Virus record (IMG/VR): IMGVR_UViG_3300047560_001441
Span: 1 to 52,561 of that record
Length of the DNA: 52,561 nucleotides
Source: a virus
Strand: one strand, 5' to 3'
The notes beneath the pieces were generated by a model. That model ran no database searches and was not told where the DNA came from. It saw nothing but the letters and a program-made list of their open reading frames with translations. Shown here piece by piece: positions 27,071-35,712 of the stretch (position 1 is the stretch's first letter; each line of letters starts with the position of its first letter). Position numbers and translations under genes: made by a program.

Positions 27071-28707
27071 TACTTTTCCAATTTACTAAAATCATCATTT
27101 GTAATTATTATAGCATTGTTGACAATTTTTTGATCTAATTTATAGGTATCAATAATTATTGGTCTACCAAAAACTCTGTTACCTACCGGATGATATACTT
27201 GTTTTAAAACTCCAATATATTTATCTAGAGATTTTTCAAGTTGTATTTCATAAGAATATTCTTGATAGTAATCACTATCTTGAATGTATTTGTCAGAATT
27301 TAATAGACCACTTGTGTCTAACCATTCACCTTCTGATTTTCCAATAGCACCTACTTGTAGGTATACTTCACCATAATTTGTAGGATCATCAGGGTTGTAA
27401 ACATACATAAATTCTTGATTTGTATTGTAACCAAAACCTGAATCAACTAGAACAACAGTACTCATAACACCATTACCAGAAGCTGGATTGCCTGTTATCC
27501 AAGCATTGTTACCCCACAATTTACCATTTTCGTCTGTTATACCATAGCCTGTTATTTTATGATCTGTAACTTTAATAGCCACATAACCATCATAATGATG
27601 ATCACCAGAAGAAACGCCTGTTAAAGATTTAATATTTCCAATTGTTACATTTGCATCTGTAAGAGCATTTCCAATCACTGAGTCAACTGATGCAGAGTTT
27701 AAATTTGCACCATAACTTGCATCACTTATTAATTTACTTGTCTCTGACCAAAGTTGATTGGTATTATAAGTGAAAGTGATGGTGTTACTTAGTTCTTTAA
27801 TTTTAAAAGTTGCACCTGATCCAGAAGTATTTTGGCCTGCTGAGATTGTAATATTTGCGGAATTTGAATAACCATATCCACCATTTCTTATAAGAAAAGT
27901 CAAATATCCTTTTGATTTTTCACTATCTAGTAATGTACTTACACCAAATTTGATTCCTTCACCTGAATAACTGTTACTAACCAATATATGACCAGCTTCA
28001 TGGTTTTCTGATGATGTAAATACCGTTGCCCCTGTTGCAGATCCTTTTATTTTAGTAGATTTTAATATATCTAAACCATCAATAATAAGATATTCACCAA
28101 TTAAAAATCTAGTACCTGAAGGACCCGGAACAATATCATTTATGTACATTACATTTGTTACAGTCTCATTGTTATCAAAAGCACTACCTGTATTAATTTG
28201 ACCAACTGTTGTTACAAAAGCAGTTGCACCACTCGTAGAGCCTGTGATAGTTTTTTTATTGTAGAGACTGTTGTAAATATTTTCATCTACCTCTAGATAC
28301 TCATTAGTACGCCAATTACCGGCAGATGTTCTTAACATATCTACTTGAGGAACAAATAATTTTACCTCAAGATCGTAAAGAATTCTGAAAAGTAATTTCA
28401 AACCTTCAACAGAACCTTTTGATCTATAGACATCTAATATATTTTTTTCTAGAAGAGCCTTATTGGTCAATACGGTTCTAGGAATACCGTACATAAATTT
28501 TGAAAGGAAATTATCAATAAATTCATTACTTACTTCATCAATATCAGCATATTCTAGAAGACGTCTGGTATCATAGATGGGACCTTGTTCTTCCATCCAT
28601 TCATAATATGCTTTAGTAAATTGAATAAAACTATCACCATCTTCCTGATAGAAAGCAGGGAACTGTTCACGTATAAAGGAAGATAATTTTTTTAATCCGA
28701 CTGACAT
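27070..28707 (-). CDS. Baseplate structural protein in the gp7 position (545 aa)
   Basis: The N-terminal region is helical (LSSFIREQFPAFYQEDGDSF, FTKAYYEWMEEQGPIYDTRR, GSVEGLKLLFRILYDLEVKL). The middle is beta-rich with 'GGYGYSNSANITI' and 'DSGFGYNTNQEF' repeats. The C-terminus has SDYYQEYSYEIQLEKSLDKY followed by VYHPVGNRVFG, a motif common in marine T4-like virion proteins. Position between gp6 and gp8 suggests it replaces T4 gp7, although it is about half that length and no direct similarity to gp7 can be claimed. Start and stop overlap both neighbours, so it is part of the wedge operon. Confidence 0.72.
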   Translation of the reverse strand: MSVGLKKLSSFIREQFPAFYQEDGDSFIQFTKAYYEWMEEQGPIYDTRRLLEYADIDEVSNEFIDNFLSKFMYGIPRTVLTNKALLEKNILDVYRSKGSVEGLKLLFRILYDLEVKLFVPQVDMLRTSAGNWRTNEYLEVDENIYNSLYNKKTITGSTSGATAFVTTVGQINTGSAFDNNETVTNVMYINDIVPGPSGTRFLIGEYLIIDGLDILKSTKIKGSATGATVFTSSENHEAGHILVSNSYSGEGIKFGVSTLLDSEKSKGYLTFLIRNGGYGYSNSANITISAGQNTSGSGATFKIKELSNTITFTYNTNQLWSETSKLISDASYGANLNSASVDSVIGNALTDANVTIGNIKSLTGVSSGDHHYDGYVAIKVTDHKITGYGITDENGKLWGNNAWITGNPASGNGVMSTVVLVDSGFGYNTNQEFMYVYNPDDPTNYGEVYLQVGAIGKSEGEWLDTSGLLNSDKYIQDSDYYQEYSYEIQLEKSLDKYIGVLKQVYHPVGNRVFGRPIIIDTYKLDQKIVNNAIIITNDDFSKLEK

Positions 28708-30497
28708 TATTGTCTAACAACATTTATTGAAATAAGTACTTTTGAAAAATCAATTTTAAGATATTTACTTTCTTGAACTACCACATCATCATTTAATGTA
28801 ATAGCATACATGTCAATATAATTAGTATAATCCTGAGGATTAAGGTCCATAACAATAGCACCTGTATTATAGTTTACAGTGCCAATATTATCTTCTAGAA
28901 CAATCTGAACTGAATCAGGTGTTAGATAATAAATTCTAAGATTTCCCAATCCATCATCAGAAATTCTAGCGGTATAGTAAACATCATTTTTAAGATATGT
29001 AAAATAGTCTGAACGAACTGTTTCCTCTTCACCTGCTGAATATGCTCTCAAGAAAGGTCTATACAATGCATTTGAAAATGAAAATTTAATTCTTTGAGAA
29101 ATGCCACGAATAGGAGTTAGTCTATATATTGGTCTAAAGTATGTTTGATTACTTTTAATTGCAGGATCTGCCTCATCAATCATGGAAGATAACTTAGATT
29201 TTCTTAAATCATTTCCAAAATCATTTAAATAAAGATTACTGTATTCTTGTATTTTTGCAATAACCTCTGTTTTAATTTGCTGTGTGCTCTTGGAGGTCAA
29301 AGTTGGATCATATCTAACATCTGATACAATTTCAACGTAAAGATATTCAGGATCAATTATTACAGGTTCTGTTGTTATACTTTTCGTCTTTAAAAACGTT
29401 ATGATGTTTGATTTAAGTTCTGTTGATACAACTGGATTAGATCCATATGGTATCATAGAAACAATTACTTTACCAAACTGAGGAGGATCAGCATCTTCTC
29501 CTCCATAAACATTTACAGTTTTAATTTGAGGGTAATTTTGTACTATTAAATTTGTATAGTCTTCTTTTGTTACAGCTCTATTTTGAGAAGCAAAATATCT
29601 AGGAGCATTGTATTTAATTGAATCATCTGTTTCACGTTCTGACCCATCAGCAGCAACTGTATTTGTTGCAACAGTAACAGAGTATATACTATCTATCTTA
29701 GAGGTTGGTGAGAAAGTATATGCTTTATTACCAAGTTCTCCATTAGTAGAACGATATTTAATTTTTACAATATTACCATTTGATAATTTTTTACCAGCAA
29801 TTCCGTCACCAAATATTACTTCATATTGATTTGAACCATATCCCTGAACAAAGTATATCTCAGAATTTGAATTTAATCCATATAAATTTTCTGATTCAAA
29901 ATAAACAGTGTTTGCTGAATCAGTAGCTGATTTGATCACTGTAACTTTAATACTGTTAGTATCAATATTTTCTGAATTTAAAATGTAACGTGTGCTATCA
30001 GTAACATCAAAATATTCTGTAACTATCTTACCTTCATAAACATAAATTGGGTCACTAGTGTAGGCTGTACCATTATAGGTAATAACTACAGCTTCGTTGG
30101 TTGAGAAATCTAAATTAGTATTATCAACTACTGTTCTAAGAGTATAATTTTCTGGAATAACAACTGAAGAAGGAAGATCATCACCTGTATTAACAGTGAA
30201 AGTAACTAAGGCTCTGGCAGATGTCCTTGATCTTGGTAAATAGTTTAATTCCTTAGCGTGTGAAACAATAGAACTTCTAAGCTTTGAAGAGTCTAAGAAC
30301 ATTTCACTTCCTATCATGTTTAGATAGAAAGAATTCATATATGTATTATAAGATAGTATATCTAACAAAGCATTAAGATTAGATCCGTCAAAATCATAAT
30401 CTTTAAATTCTGTTTTACTTTTTAAAAAAGTCTTGAGGTTACCTTTAATGCCATCAAAACTTAAATCAGATACACTTAAAAATCCTGTGTTTGCCAT
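28707..30497 (-). CDS. 6: Baseplate wedge subunit gp6 (baseplate J-like)
   Basis: The N-terminus (LSFDGIKGNLKTFLKSKTEF, LLDILSYNTYMNSFYLNMIG) and the following FLDSSKLRSSIVSHAKELNY are characteristic of T4-like gp6. The central part NRAVTKEDYTNLIVQNYPQI with VNVYGGEDADPPQFGKV is the baseplate J-like segment. Length 596 is close to T4 gp6 (660). gp6 forms the dimeric ring that links wedges and triggers sheath contraction. The gene directly follows gp25, as in contractile injection systems where gp25 and gp6 form the wedge core. The stop overlaps the next start. Confidence 0.92.
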   Translation of the reverse strand: MANTGFLSVSDLSFDGIKGNLKTFLKSKTEFKDYDFDGSNLNALLDILSYNTYMNSFYLNMIGSEMFLDSSKLRSSIVSHAKELNYLPRSRTSARALVTFTVNTGDDLPSSVVIPENYTLRTVVDNTNLDFSTNEAVVITYNGTAYTSDPIYVYEGKIVTEYFDVTDSTRYILNSENIDTNSIKVTVIKSATDSANTVYFESENLYGLNSNSEIYFVQGYGSNQYEVIFGDGIAGKKLSNGNIVKIKYRSTNGELGNKAYTFSPTSKIDSIYSVTVATNTVAADGSERETDDSIKYNAPRYFASQNRAVTKEDYTNLIVQNYPQIKTVNVYGGEDADPPQFGKVIVSMIPYGSNPVVSTELKSNIITFLKTKSITTEPVIIDPEYLYVEIVSDVRYDPTLTSKSTQQIKTEVIAKIQEYSNLYLNDFGNDLRKSKLSSMIDEADPAIKSNQTYFRPIYRLTPIRGISQRIKFSFSNALYRPFLRAYSAGEEETVRSDYFTYLKNDVYYTARISDDGLGNLRIYYLTPDSVQIVLEDNIGTVNYNTGAIVMDLNPQDYTNYIDMYAITLNDDVVVQESKYLKIDFSKVLISINVVRQ

Positions 30498-30886
30498 TAC
30501 CTTACTCGTCTTAGGATTAAATCCAAGGTTATTGGTGTTGAATTATTAGTCACATAAAAAATTATAGTTGCTGAATATGAATTATCATCAGGAAGAGCTT
30601 TTACATTTACTGAATATAAACTGGCTCTGGGTTCATAATTTTTTATTGTTTCTACTATCTTTTCTTTAATTAAAAATTCCGTATCTCTGCTTATATTTTC
30701 AAAAAGTGTTGCTCTAATACCACCGCCTAAATTTGGTCTAAAAAATCTTTCACCTGGATCAGTTAGAAGTAAATTTCTAATAGATCTTTTTACGGCCTGC
30801 TCATTAGTTAGCAACACCAAATCTTCCTTGATTGGGTGTATATCAAAATTAGTAGTTATATCCGAATAGTATGTTGCTGTTGTCAT
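30497..30886 (-). CDS. 25: Baseplate wedge subunit gp25 (GPW/gp25 family)
   Basis: 129 residues, near the usual size. It contains the family core NEQAVKRSIRNLLLTDPGER, FFRPNLGGGIRATLFE and the conserved EPR-type motif in NYEPRASLYSVNV. gp25 joins gp6 in the wedge core and contacts the sheath initiator. The start at 30886 is immediately preceded by a perfect TATAAATA on the same strand (30899-30892), leaving almost no leader. The stop overlaps the gp6 start by one base. Confidence 0.93.
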   Translation of the reverse strand: MTTATYYSDITTNFDIHPIKEDLVLLTNEQAVKRSIRNLLLTDPGERFFRPNLGGGIRATLFENISRDTEFLIKEKIVETIKNYEPRASLYSVNVKALPDDNSYSATIIFYVTNNSTPITLDLILRRVR

Positions 30887-30891
30887 TTAAA

Positions 30892-30899
30892 TATTTATA
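30892..30899 (-). promoter_or_regulatory. Perfect late-promoter match TATAAATA upstream of gp25
   Basis: TATAAATA on the minus strand, five bases before the gp25 ATG, containing the TAA stop of the 564-residue gene. A T4-type start site would fall essentially on the ATG, giving a leaderless gp25 mRNA. It may also be a chance match in AT-rich sequence. Confidence 0.4.
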
Positions 30900-32589
30900 A
30901 GGAAGATTGACATGTTTTTAAGTATTGGGGATTGTATCTTTGAATATCATTAGCAGCCGAGGCAGCTAAAATCCAACCTGATGATATAGGTTTAGATCCA
31001 AAAGGTGAGAAATTTTCACCGACCATGGCCGCACTAAATCCTAACATAAAGGGAATAGCATTGTCAGATCTTCTCATTTCAATACTAGATGAAATGGGAA
31101 CGTTGAGATTACTACAGACATTAGAAACCATCGTTCCTACCGAAGCTCCAAAAGCAGTTGTAGATGGAGGTAGTACAGGGGATCCGGTTATCATCCTTGA
31201 AACAACGGATGAAATAGGAATTGAACCACCCATTGAAGCGAAATTTTGCATTGTGAAACTTACAACACCTGATCCATTTGAAGGCGAGCCAAAAGCACCA
31301 ACTCTTCTGCAGAACATCTGATCAACTGCTGGTAAAGATACTGGTGCTTCACCAAAGAAACTTTTACCTGCAAAAGAAGGAGCTGTCAGCATAGGGTTAT
31401 TAGCATATTGTGATGTAGCTAATCTTTTTCCTGTTATCACTTCAGACATCATTGCACCAATTGCCAAGCCTCCACTTTGCCCTAACAGAAGACCTGCAGC
31501 TATACCACCTAGAGCACCAAAAGATCCTAATGAACCTCCAAGAGGAGATTGATCAAGTAATCCCGCAATTGTAGAAGCAGCTGCAATAGAAGCCAGACCT
31601 TGTGTTGCAACAGCAGGATTTGTAATTGAGGCTAGTTGAGTAGCACCTAGAGTGCCTGCTGCTAACCCTGCAAAAGTGTTTACAGATGATGATACTGAAC
31701 TTTCTGAAAGTGCAGGAAAACTACTAAGAACACCTACACCACCTGAAGGTCTATTGTTTGTATAAGCATTATCTAAAATATAAGAACCTATGACACCCAA
31801 TGAGGCACCTAAAGCTGCTGCAGAAAGTATATCACCATTATTACTTTTTTCAGGGTAATCGATTTGTTGTGCACTGCTATATTCACTTGAAAATTTATTA
31901 TTAATAGAATAAACTGCCTGACTCAAATAACCAATTTTATAAATGTCTGGTATCTGAGTGATACCAATTATGTTTCTAATATATCTTGAATTGTTTAATT
32001 CAGGAATACCAACTGCATCTGAAATAGTTTTTAAATTTGTTATACTGTTTATAAAAGCTAGAGTATAAAAAAATTGTTTTAATACGTCTTCTGGTATCAC
32101 ACCACTTGCAGCCAGTTCTCTTGACTTACTAGAGATAGCATCTTTTTCTGCTTGTGTTAAAATATAATTTTCTGGTGTTCTTACGTAATTTGGAGGAGCT
32201 GGAGGAGCTAATATTTGCAAAGCTGCTATACCTGCCACAGCTCCACCAATAGCTGCAGCTGCCGTAAACGTATTATGTGATGCTTTAAGTTCTTGGCTTC
32301 CGTAGAACCCAGGTTGTTGATAAACACCTCTTTGAACTAAAGCAGCTGTATCTTTATTTGCGGGTGTACCTGAAGAAGAAGATGGTGCCGGAGGAGGGGA
32401 AGGAGGTGTAGACTGACTTGAGGGATTTTTTGAAACAGTATAATAAGTACCATCAGGTAGTTTATAATTACCAGTAACTGGTTCACCTTTTGCATCAGCT
32501 ATTGCCTGAGCATCTTGTTCAAATAAAGCTTTTCTTTCGGCTATTGATTGTGTACCACCAGTATAACTATTCTCTGTATACGTATACAT
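30895..32589 (-). CDS. Gly/Ala/Ser-rich protein of unknown function in hub operon (564 aa)
   Basis: The N-terminal 95 residues are polar with a Pro/Ser-rich linker (SSQSTPPSPPPAPSSSSGTP). Several glycine/alanine-rich hydrophobic stretches follow (FTAAAAIGGAVAGIAALQIL near 110-130; ILSAAALGASLGVIGSYIL near 255-273; LGGIAAGLLLGQSGGLAIGA near 365-385) that could be membrane-inserting or amphipathic helices. The C-terminal 150 residues are less hydrophobic. It lies between the M15 puncturing protein and gp25. It could be a tail-lumen, membrane-interacting or DNA-injection protein, but no family is recognised. TAATG coupling to the upstream gene. Confidence 0.65.
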   Translation of the reverse strand: MYTYTENSYTGGTQSIAERKALFEQDAQAIADAKGEPVTGNYKLPDGTYYTVSKNPSSQSTPPSPPPAPSSSSGTPANKDTAALVQRGVYQQPGFYGSQELKASHNTFTAAAAIGGAVAGIAALQILAPPAPPNYVRTPENYILTQAEKDAISSKSRELAASGVIPEDVLKQFFYTLAFINSITNLKTISDAVGIPELNNSRYIRNIIGITQIPDIYKIGYLSQAVYSINNKFSSEYSSAQQIDYPEKSNNGDILSAAALGASLGVIGSYILDNAYTNNRPSGGVGVLSSFPALSESSVSSSVNTFAGLAAGTLGATQLASITNPAVATQGLASIAAASTIAGLLDQSPLGGSLGSFGALGGIAAGLLLGQSGGLAIGAMMSEVITGKRLATSQYANNPMLTAPSFAGKSFFGEAPVSLPAVDQMFCRRVGAFGSPSNGSGVVSFTMQNFASMGGSIPISSVVSRMITGSPVLPPSTTAFGASVGTMVSNVCSNLNVPISSSIEMRRSDNAIPFMLGFSAAMVGENFSPFGSKPISSGWILAASAANDIQRYNPQYLKTCQSSL

Positions 32590-34376
32590 TATGCTACTCC
32601 TGCTCTACCTTGCAACGCAGCAACTGCATAAGATAATTTTAATCCAGGAATAGATGAATAACAATGCGGATCAGCACAAGTCAATACTGTACCTCCTCCT
32701 TGTTGACCAGGCTGTACTGATTCTACATGGCAGTGTATACCACCTTCATCATTTTTCTCTAAAAGAACTTTACTGTATGGTAAATAATCTCTTACATAAG
32801 CTGCCATTTCAGCAGTAAATCCATAATCGGGTTTATTACTACATCTTATGTCAACTGCACCGCCAGTTCCATGATTTGCTGATTTTTGTCTATACCAAGA
32901 TGATATATACATTCTTGAACCAAATTTTTCATACAATGGATCTAAGATATTCCAAGCAACATTCATAGCAGCTTTCAGTGCTTGTGGTTGTTCACTGGCT
33001 GGAATACTTCTAGCATTTTTAATATCACCAACAGTAACATATCTTGAAATTTTTTGACTTGCATTATAAATTGAGGTCGGAACTGGAAGAGGATTTTGTT
33101 CAGCTTTTCCATTGTTACTAGATACACCAGTTGGTCTATCATATATGCCTGTTGCAACTGCCTCGGCTGTGATACCTGCATCCTTAGACTCATAAGTAAC
33201 TCCAGATCCCTTATTTCCTGCAGCATATGCTTCGGCTTGAGGATTTGGATTTCCACCTTCATTTTTATAATATGAAAATTCTTCAGCTGATAGACCAGCA
33301 GCATTGTGTGGAAAATCTGGAGCCAATCTTATGGAAGTAATAGAATCAATTACAGTATTTGCATCTGGATATTGTGCAAGTTGTGCTGCATTAATATCAG
33401 CAGAATCAACAGAAGGTGAACCACTTGTTTGAATATCAGTAGCTGAACCCTTGATGTTAATTTTAGCAGAAGCCAATAAATCAATTGTAGAAGAAGAGTG
33501 AATTGAAGCTGCACTAGTTGAGGATTGTTTAATACTTCCATCAGCTTTAATAGCAATATCATCTTCTGTTGCAATGGTCATTGCATCTTTTGACATCAAA
33601 TAACTTTTTTCTTTAGCATAGATACCAATATTTTTCTGTGCATTAACCTCAACGGTTTGATCTGATCTTATTGTAATATCTTGTGCTGCATCTATTTCCA
33701 ATGATCGAGGTGTTTGTATTCTCATTTTACCAGCTGAAGTAATTCTAGCATCACCAGCAATCATTGTACTTGTATCTTTAGCTACTTCAAGTATTTTACT
33801 ACCATTTTGAATTATTTCTTCAACAGATCCATTATGAACAGTTGTGATCATATCCCCACCTACTGAGATATTAAGGCTACCACCAACGTTAATATCTAAA
33901 TCACCAACTGTTTCTAATGTGATTTTACCATCACCCTTAAGTATCATATGACCTTTTCCAAACAAAGTCATATCACCTTTTGGAGAAACAATACCAACAC
34001 CCTTGGTACTAGAAGATATCATATGGATCGATCCATCAGCATCTATCATGATAGTTGCACCGGAATGATGTTGGAGTGTAATTGTATCTGCACCAAATGT
34101 ATTATCAATAACAACTTTATTACCAGTGGCAGAAACAAACCCTTGAACATCAGTAGCCTCACCTACACCCCCCATAAGACCTGCACCAGGTCCTGTATGA
34201 GTGATTGTGTTATCTGAAGCACCACCGGGTTTATCTTTTACCGATACTTCATAGTAGGGAGCAGGATTACCAGAACCTATATTTTGAGGTCCAGTACTTC
34301 TTGCAACACCATCACTTTCAATGTTGGTTGTTGCTTTTACATTTAAGGGGTCATTTGTAAATCTATCTACAGACAT
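32589..34376 (-). CDS. gp5-like beta-helix needle with C-terminal M15-type peptidase (595 aa)
   Basis: Residues about 80-320 show short-period repeats (DNTFGADTITLQHHSGATIM, GSIHMISSSTKGVGIVSPKG, GDLDINVGGSLNISVGGDMI, DITIRSDQTVEVNAQKNIGI) typical of the gp5 C-terminal beta-helix or VgrG-like needle. The C-terminus has a zinc peptidase M15 signature: HGTGGAVD with His502 and Asp509 at the standard six-residue gap, then IHCH (His548, His550). M15 enzymes cut peptidoglycan peptide links. Thus the needle probably carries a peptidase. The ATG at 34376, overlapping the upstream TGA, is preferred to the TTG three codons upstream. Confidence 0.8.
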   Translation of the reverse strand: MSVDRFTNDPLNVKATTNIESDGVARSTGPQNIGSGNPAPYYEVSVKDKPGGASDNTITHTGPGAGLMGGVGEATDVQGFVSATGNKVVIDNTFGADTITLQHHSGATIMIDADGSIHMISSSTKGVGIVSPKGDMTLFGKGHMILKGDGKITLETVGDLDINVGGSLNISVGGDMITTVHNGSVEEIIQNGSKILEVAKDTSTMIAGDARITSAGKMRIQTPRSLEIDAAQDITIRSDQTVEVNAQKNIGIYAKEKSYLMSKDAMTIATEDDIAIKADGSIKQSSTSAASIHSSSTIDLLASAKINIKGSATDIQTSGSPSVDSADINAAQLAQYPDANTVIDSITSIRLAPDFPHNAAGLSAEEFSYYKNEGGNPNPQAEAYAAGNKGSGVTYESKDAGITAEAVATGIYDRPTGVSSNNGKAEQNPLPVPTSIYNASQKISRYVTVGDIKNARSIPASEQPQALKAAMNVAWNILDPLYEKFGSRMYISSWYRQKSANHGTGGAVDIRCSNKPDYGFTAEMAAYVRDYLPYSKVLLEKNDEGGIHCHVESVQPGQQGGGTVLTCADPHCYSSIPGLKLSYAVAALQGRAGVA

Positions 34377-34756
34377 CAGGCACAATAATTTGAGTAAAGG
34401 GTTGTCAGGGCTTGTTCTAGTTTATCATTATTAGAAGATATAGTTGCACTATCCGTAAATGAAGCTAGATCTTTCATAATTTTATATAGAGTAACTTTTT
34501 GTTGTTCTGTCAAATAAAAATTTGAATGTATAGTATTCAATCTACTGTGTACAAATTTATTTAACCCGCCTATAATACACACTGTTGCATTTGTTTCACT
34601 AGCAGGTGATCCTTGATAAACAGTTCCGTTCACATCTATTATGAAACTATATGTACTATAATTATTTAAATTTACATTTTCTCCTCTTGCTGTGTTAGAG
34701 AAAATGAAATTTAGATTTGTACAATAAGAAACTGCTGTAGCATCTACTTTGTTCAT
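34376..34756 (-). CDS. Degenerate T7-lysozyme-like amidase fold protein (126 aa)
   Basis: The pattern YSTYSFIIDVNGTVYQGSP, then ATVCIIGGLN, then YLTEQQKVTLYKIMKDLASF parallels type-2 amidases (T7 lysozyme family: YHF-I-DGTV-GR, GVCLVGG, FT-AQ). The zinc ligands are missing: the expected His near the N-terminus is Tyr/Cys in AVSYCTNLNF, and the late His and Cys are replaced in SSNNDK. It is therefore probably not an active amidase, but may bind peptidoglycan or serve structurally. It overlaps both neighbours by a few bases and lies between a lysozyme-bearing hub protein and an M15 needle. Confidence 0.65.
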   Translation of the reverse strand: MNKVDATAVSYCTNLNFIFSNTARGENVNLNNYSTYSFIIDVNGTVYQGSPASETNATVCIIGGLNKFVHSRLNTIHSNFYLTEQQKVTLYKIMKDLASFTDSATISSNNDKLEQALTTLYSNYCA

Positions 34757-35712
34757 ACTGTATTACCTGTATAAGAAAGAGAAGAAAGTGCTGTTCTAGC
34801 CTTAGCCAATTTTTTCAAATAAAAAGGTGAACTTCTATCAACCTGCCATGAGTTACCAATCTTTTTATATGAAGCATCTCTTTCATAATAAATCATAGCC
34901 GCAACAGCATCTTGAATTGTAGTAGCAACTAACAATTTACCATAAGCTGTCTTTTCAGTTGTATGCAACTCATGCCAAACATAATCCAACTGCTGTTCAA
35001 GAGAAGGTAAATTAGGAGGACGCACTTGTCCGTTTACACCACAAAATTTTAAAAATGGTGTAACTCTATCATATTTACCACCTCTCCATTGAGCAATACC
35101 CATTGAAGCTTCACCTCTATCATTAGGATTATACGCTTGAGGATTAATACTATCTCCGGATTCAATTTGGAAGTTACCCACAATAGCAGCCACCATCACT
35201 TTAATGTCACCTGATGCAGAACCTTCTTTTGATATTCTTTCCCAAAAATAATTATACACTTTTTTAGGATTATCTCCACCAGTTAATTGTGTTGTTGATG
35301 GTTGACCTGTGTTGTCACTATTATAAGCTTCATTTGGATTAGAGGGAACAACACCAGATCCACTTGTTTGTGAACCTGTAGGAGAACCCGAATTGTTTAC
35401 TGAACCAGGTCCACCATTAATGACACCAATCACAATAGGTTGTTGACTATCTTCACCGTCAACAAAAAAACCAACTACCCAGGTTCCAACTTTTAATCCG
35501 TGACTAACATTACCTCCTGAAGTCTGGCCACCAGTTGTTGGATAAAGAACCATAGCCCAAGGCAACATATCATTTGGTATTCTTTCAAAGTCTTCTGTTC
35601 TATGAATACCAAATACTCTTACTCGTACACGTGATCTATCATCACCAATATCTTGTACAGTTCCAACAAACCATCTAAATCTATCACCATAGAAGTCATC
35701 ATTTAATATCAT
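34753..35712 (-). CDS. 5: gp5-like hub protein: OB-fold plus tail lysozyme (319 aa)
   Basis: Residues 1-100 match the gp5 OB-fold: YGDRFRWFVGTVQDIGDDRS, RVRVRVFGIH, ERIPNDMLPWAMVLYPTTGG, LKVGTWVVGFFVDGEDSQQP and VIGVING. A Gly/Ser/Asn-rich linker leads to a phage tail lysozyme domain (about 150-310): AAIVGNFQIESGDSINPQAY with the likely catalytic Glu184, GEASMGIAQWRGGKYDRV, and LEQQLDYVWHELHTTEKTAY. This domain differs from T4 gp5's own lysozyme but fills the same role of cutting peptidoglycan glycan strands. Unlike T4 gp5, the beta-helix is encoded separately at 32589. Confidence 0.87.
   Translation of the reverse strand: MILNDDFYGDRFRWFVGTVQDIGDDRSRVRVRVFGIHRTEDFERIPNDMLPWAMVLYPTTGGQTSGGNVSHGLKVGTWVVGFFVDGEDSQQPIVIGVINGGPGSVNNSGSPTGSQTSGSGVVPSNPNEAYNSDNTGQPSTTQLTGGDNPKKVYNYFWERISKEGSASGDIKVMVAAIVGNFQIESGDSINPQAYNPNDRGEASMGIAQWRGGKYDRVTPFLKFCGVNGQVRPPNLPSLEQQLDYVWHELHTTEKTAYGKLLVATTIQDAVAAMIYYERDASYKKIGNSWQVDRSSPFYLKKLAKARTALSSLSYTGNTV

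Noticed and set aside
34376-34385. Longer start for the M15 needle protein at 34385
   Set aside because: It would use TTG, while an ATG in TGATG overlap lies at 34376 like other starts in this operon.
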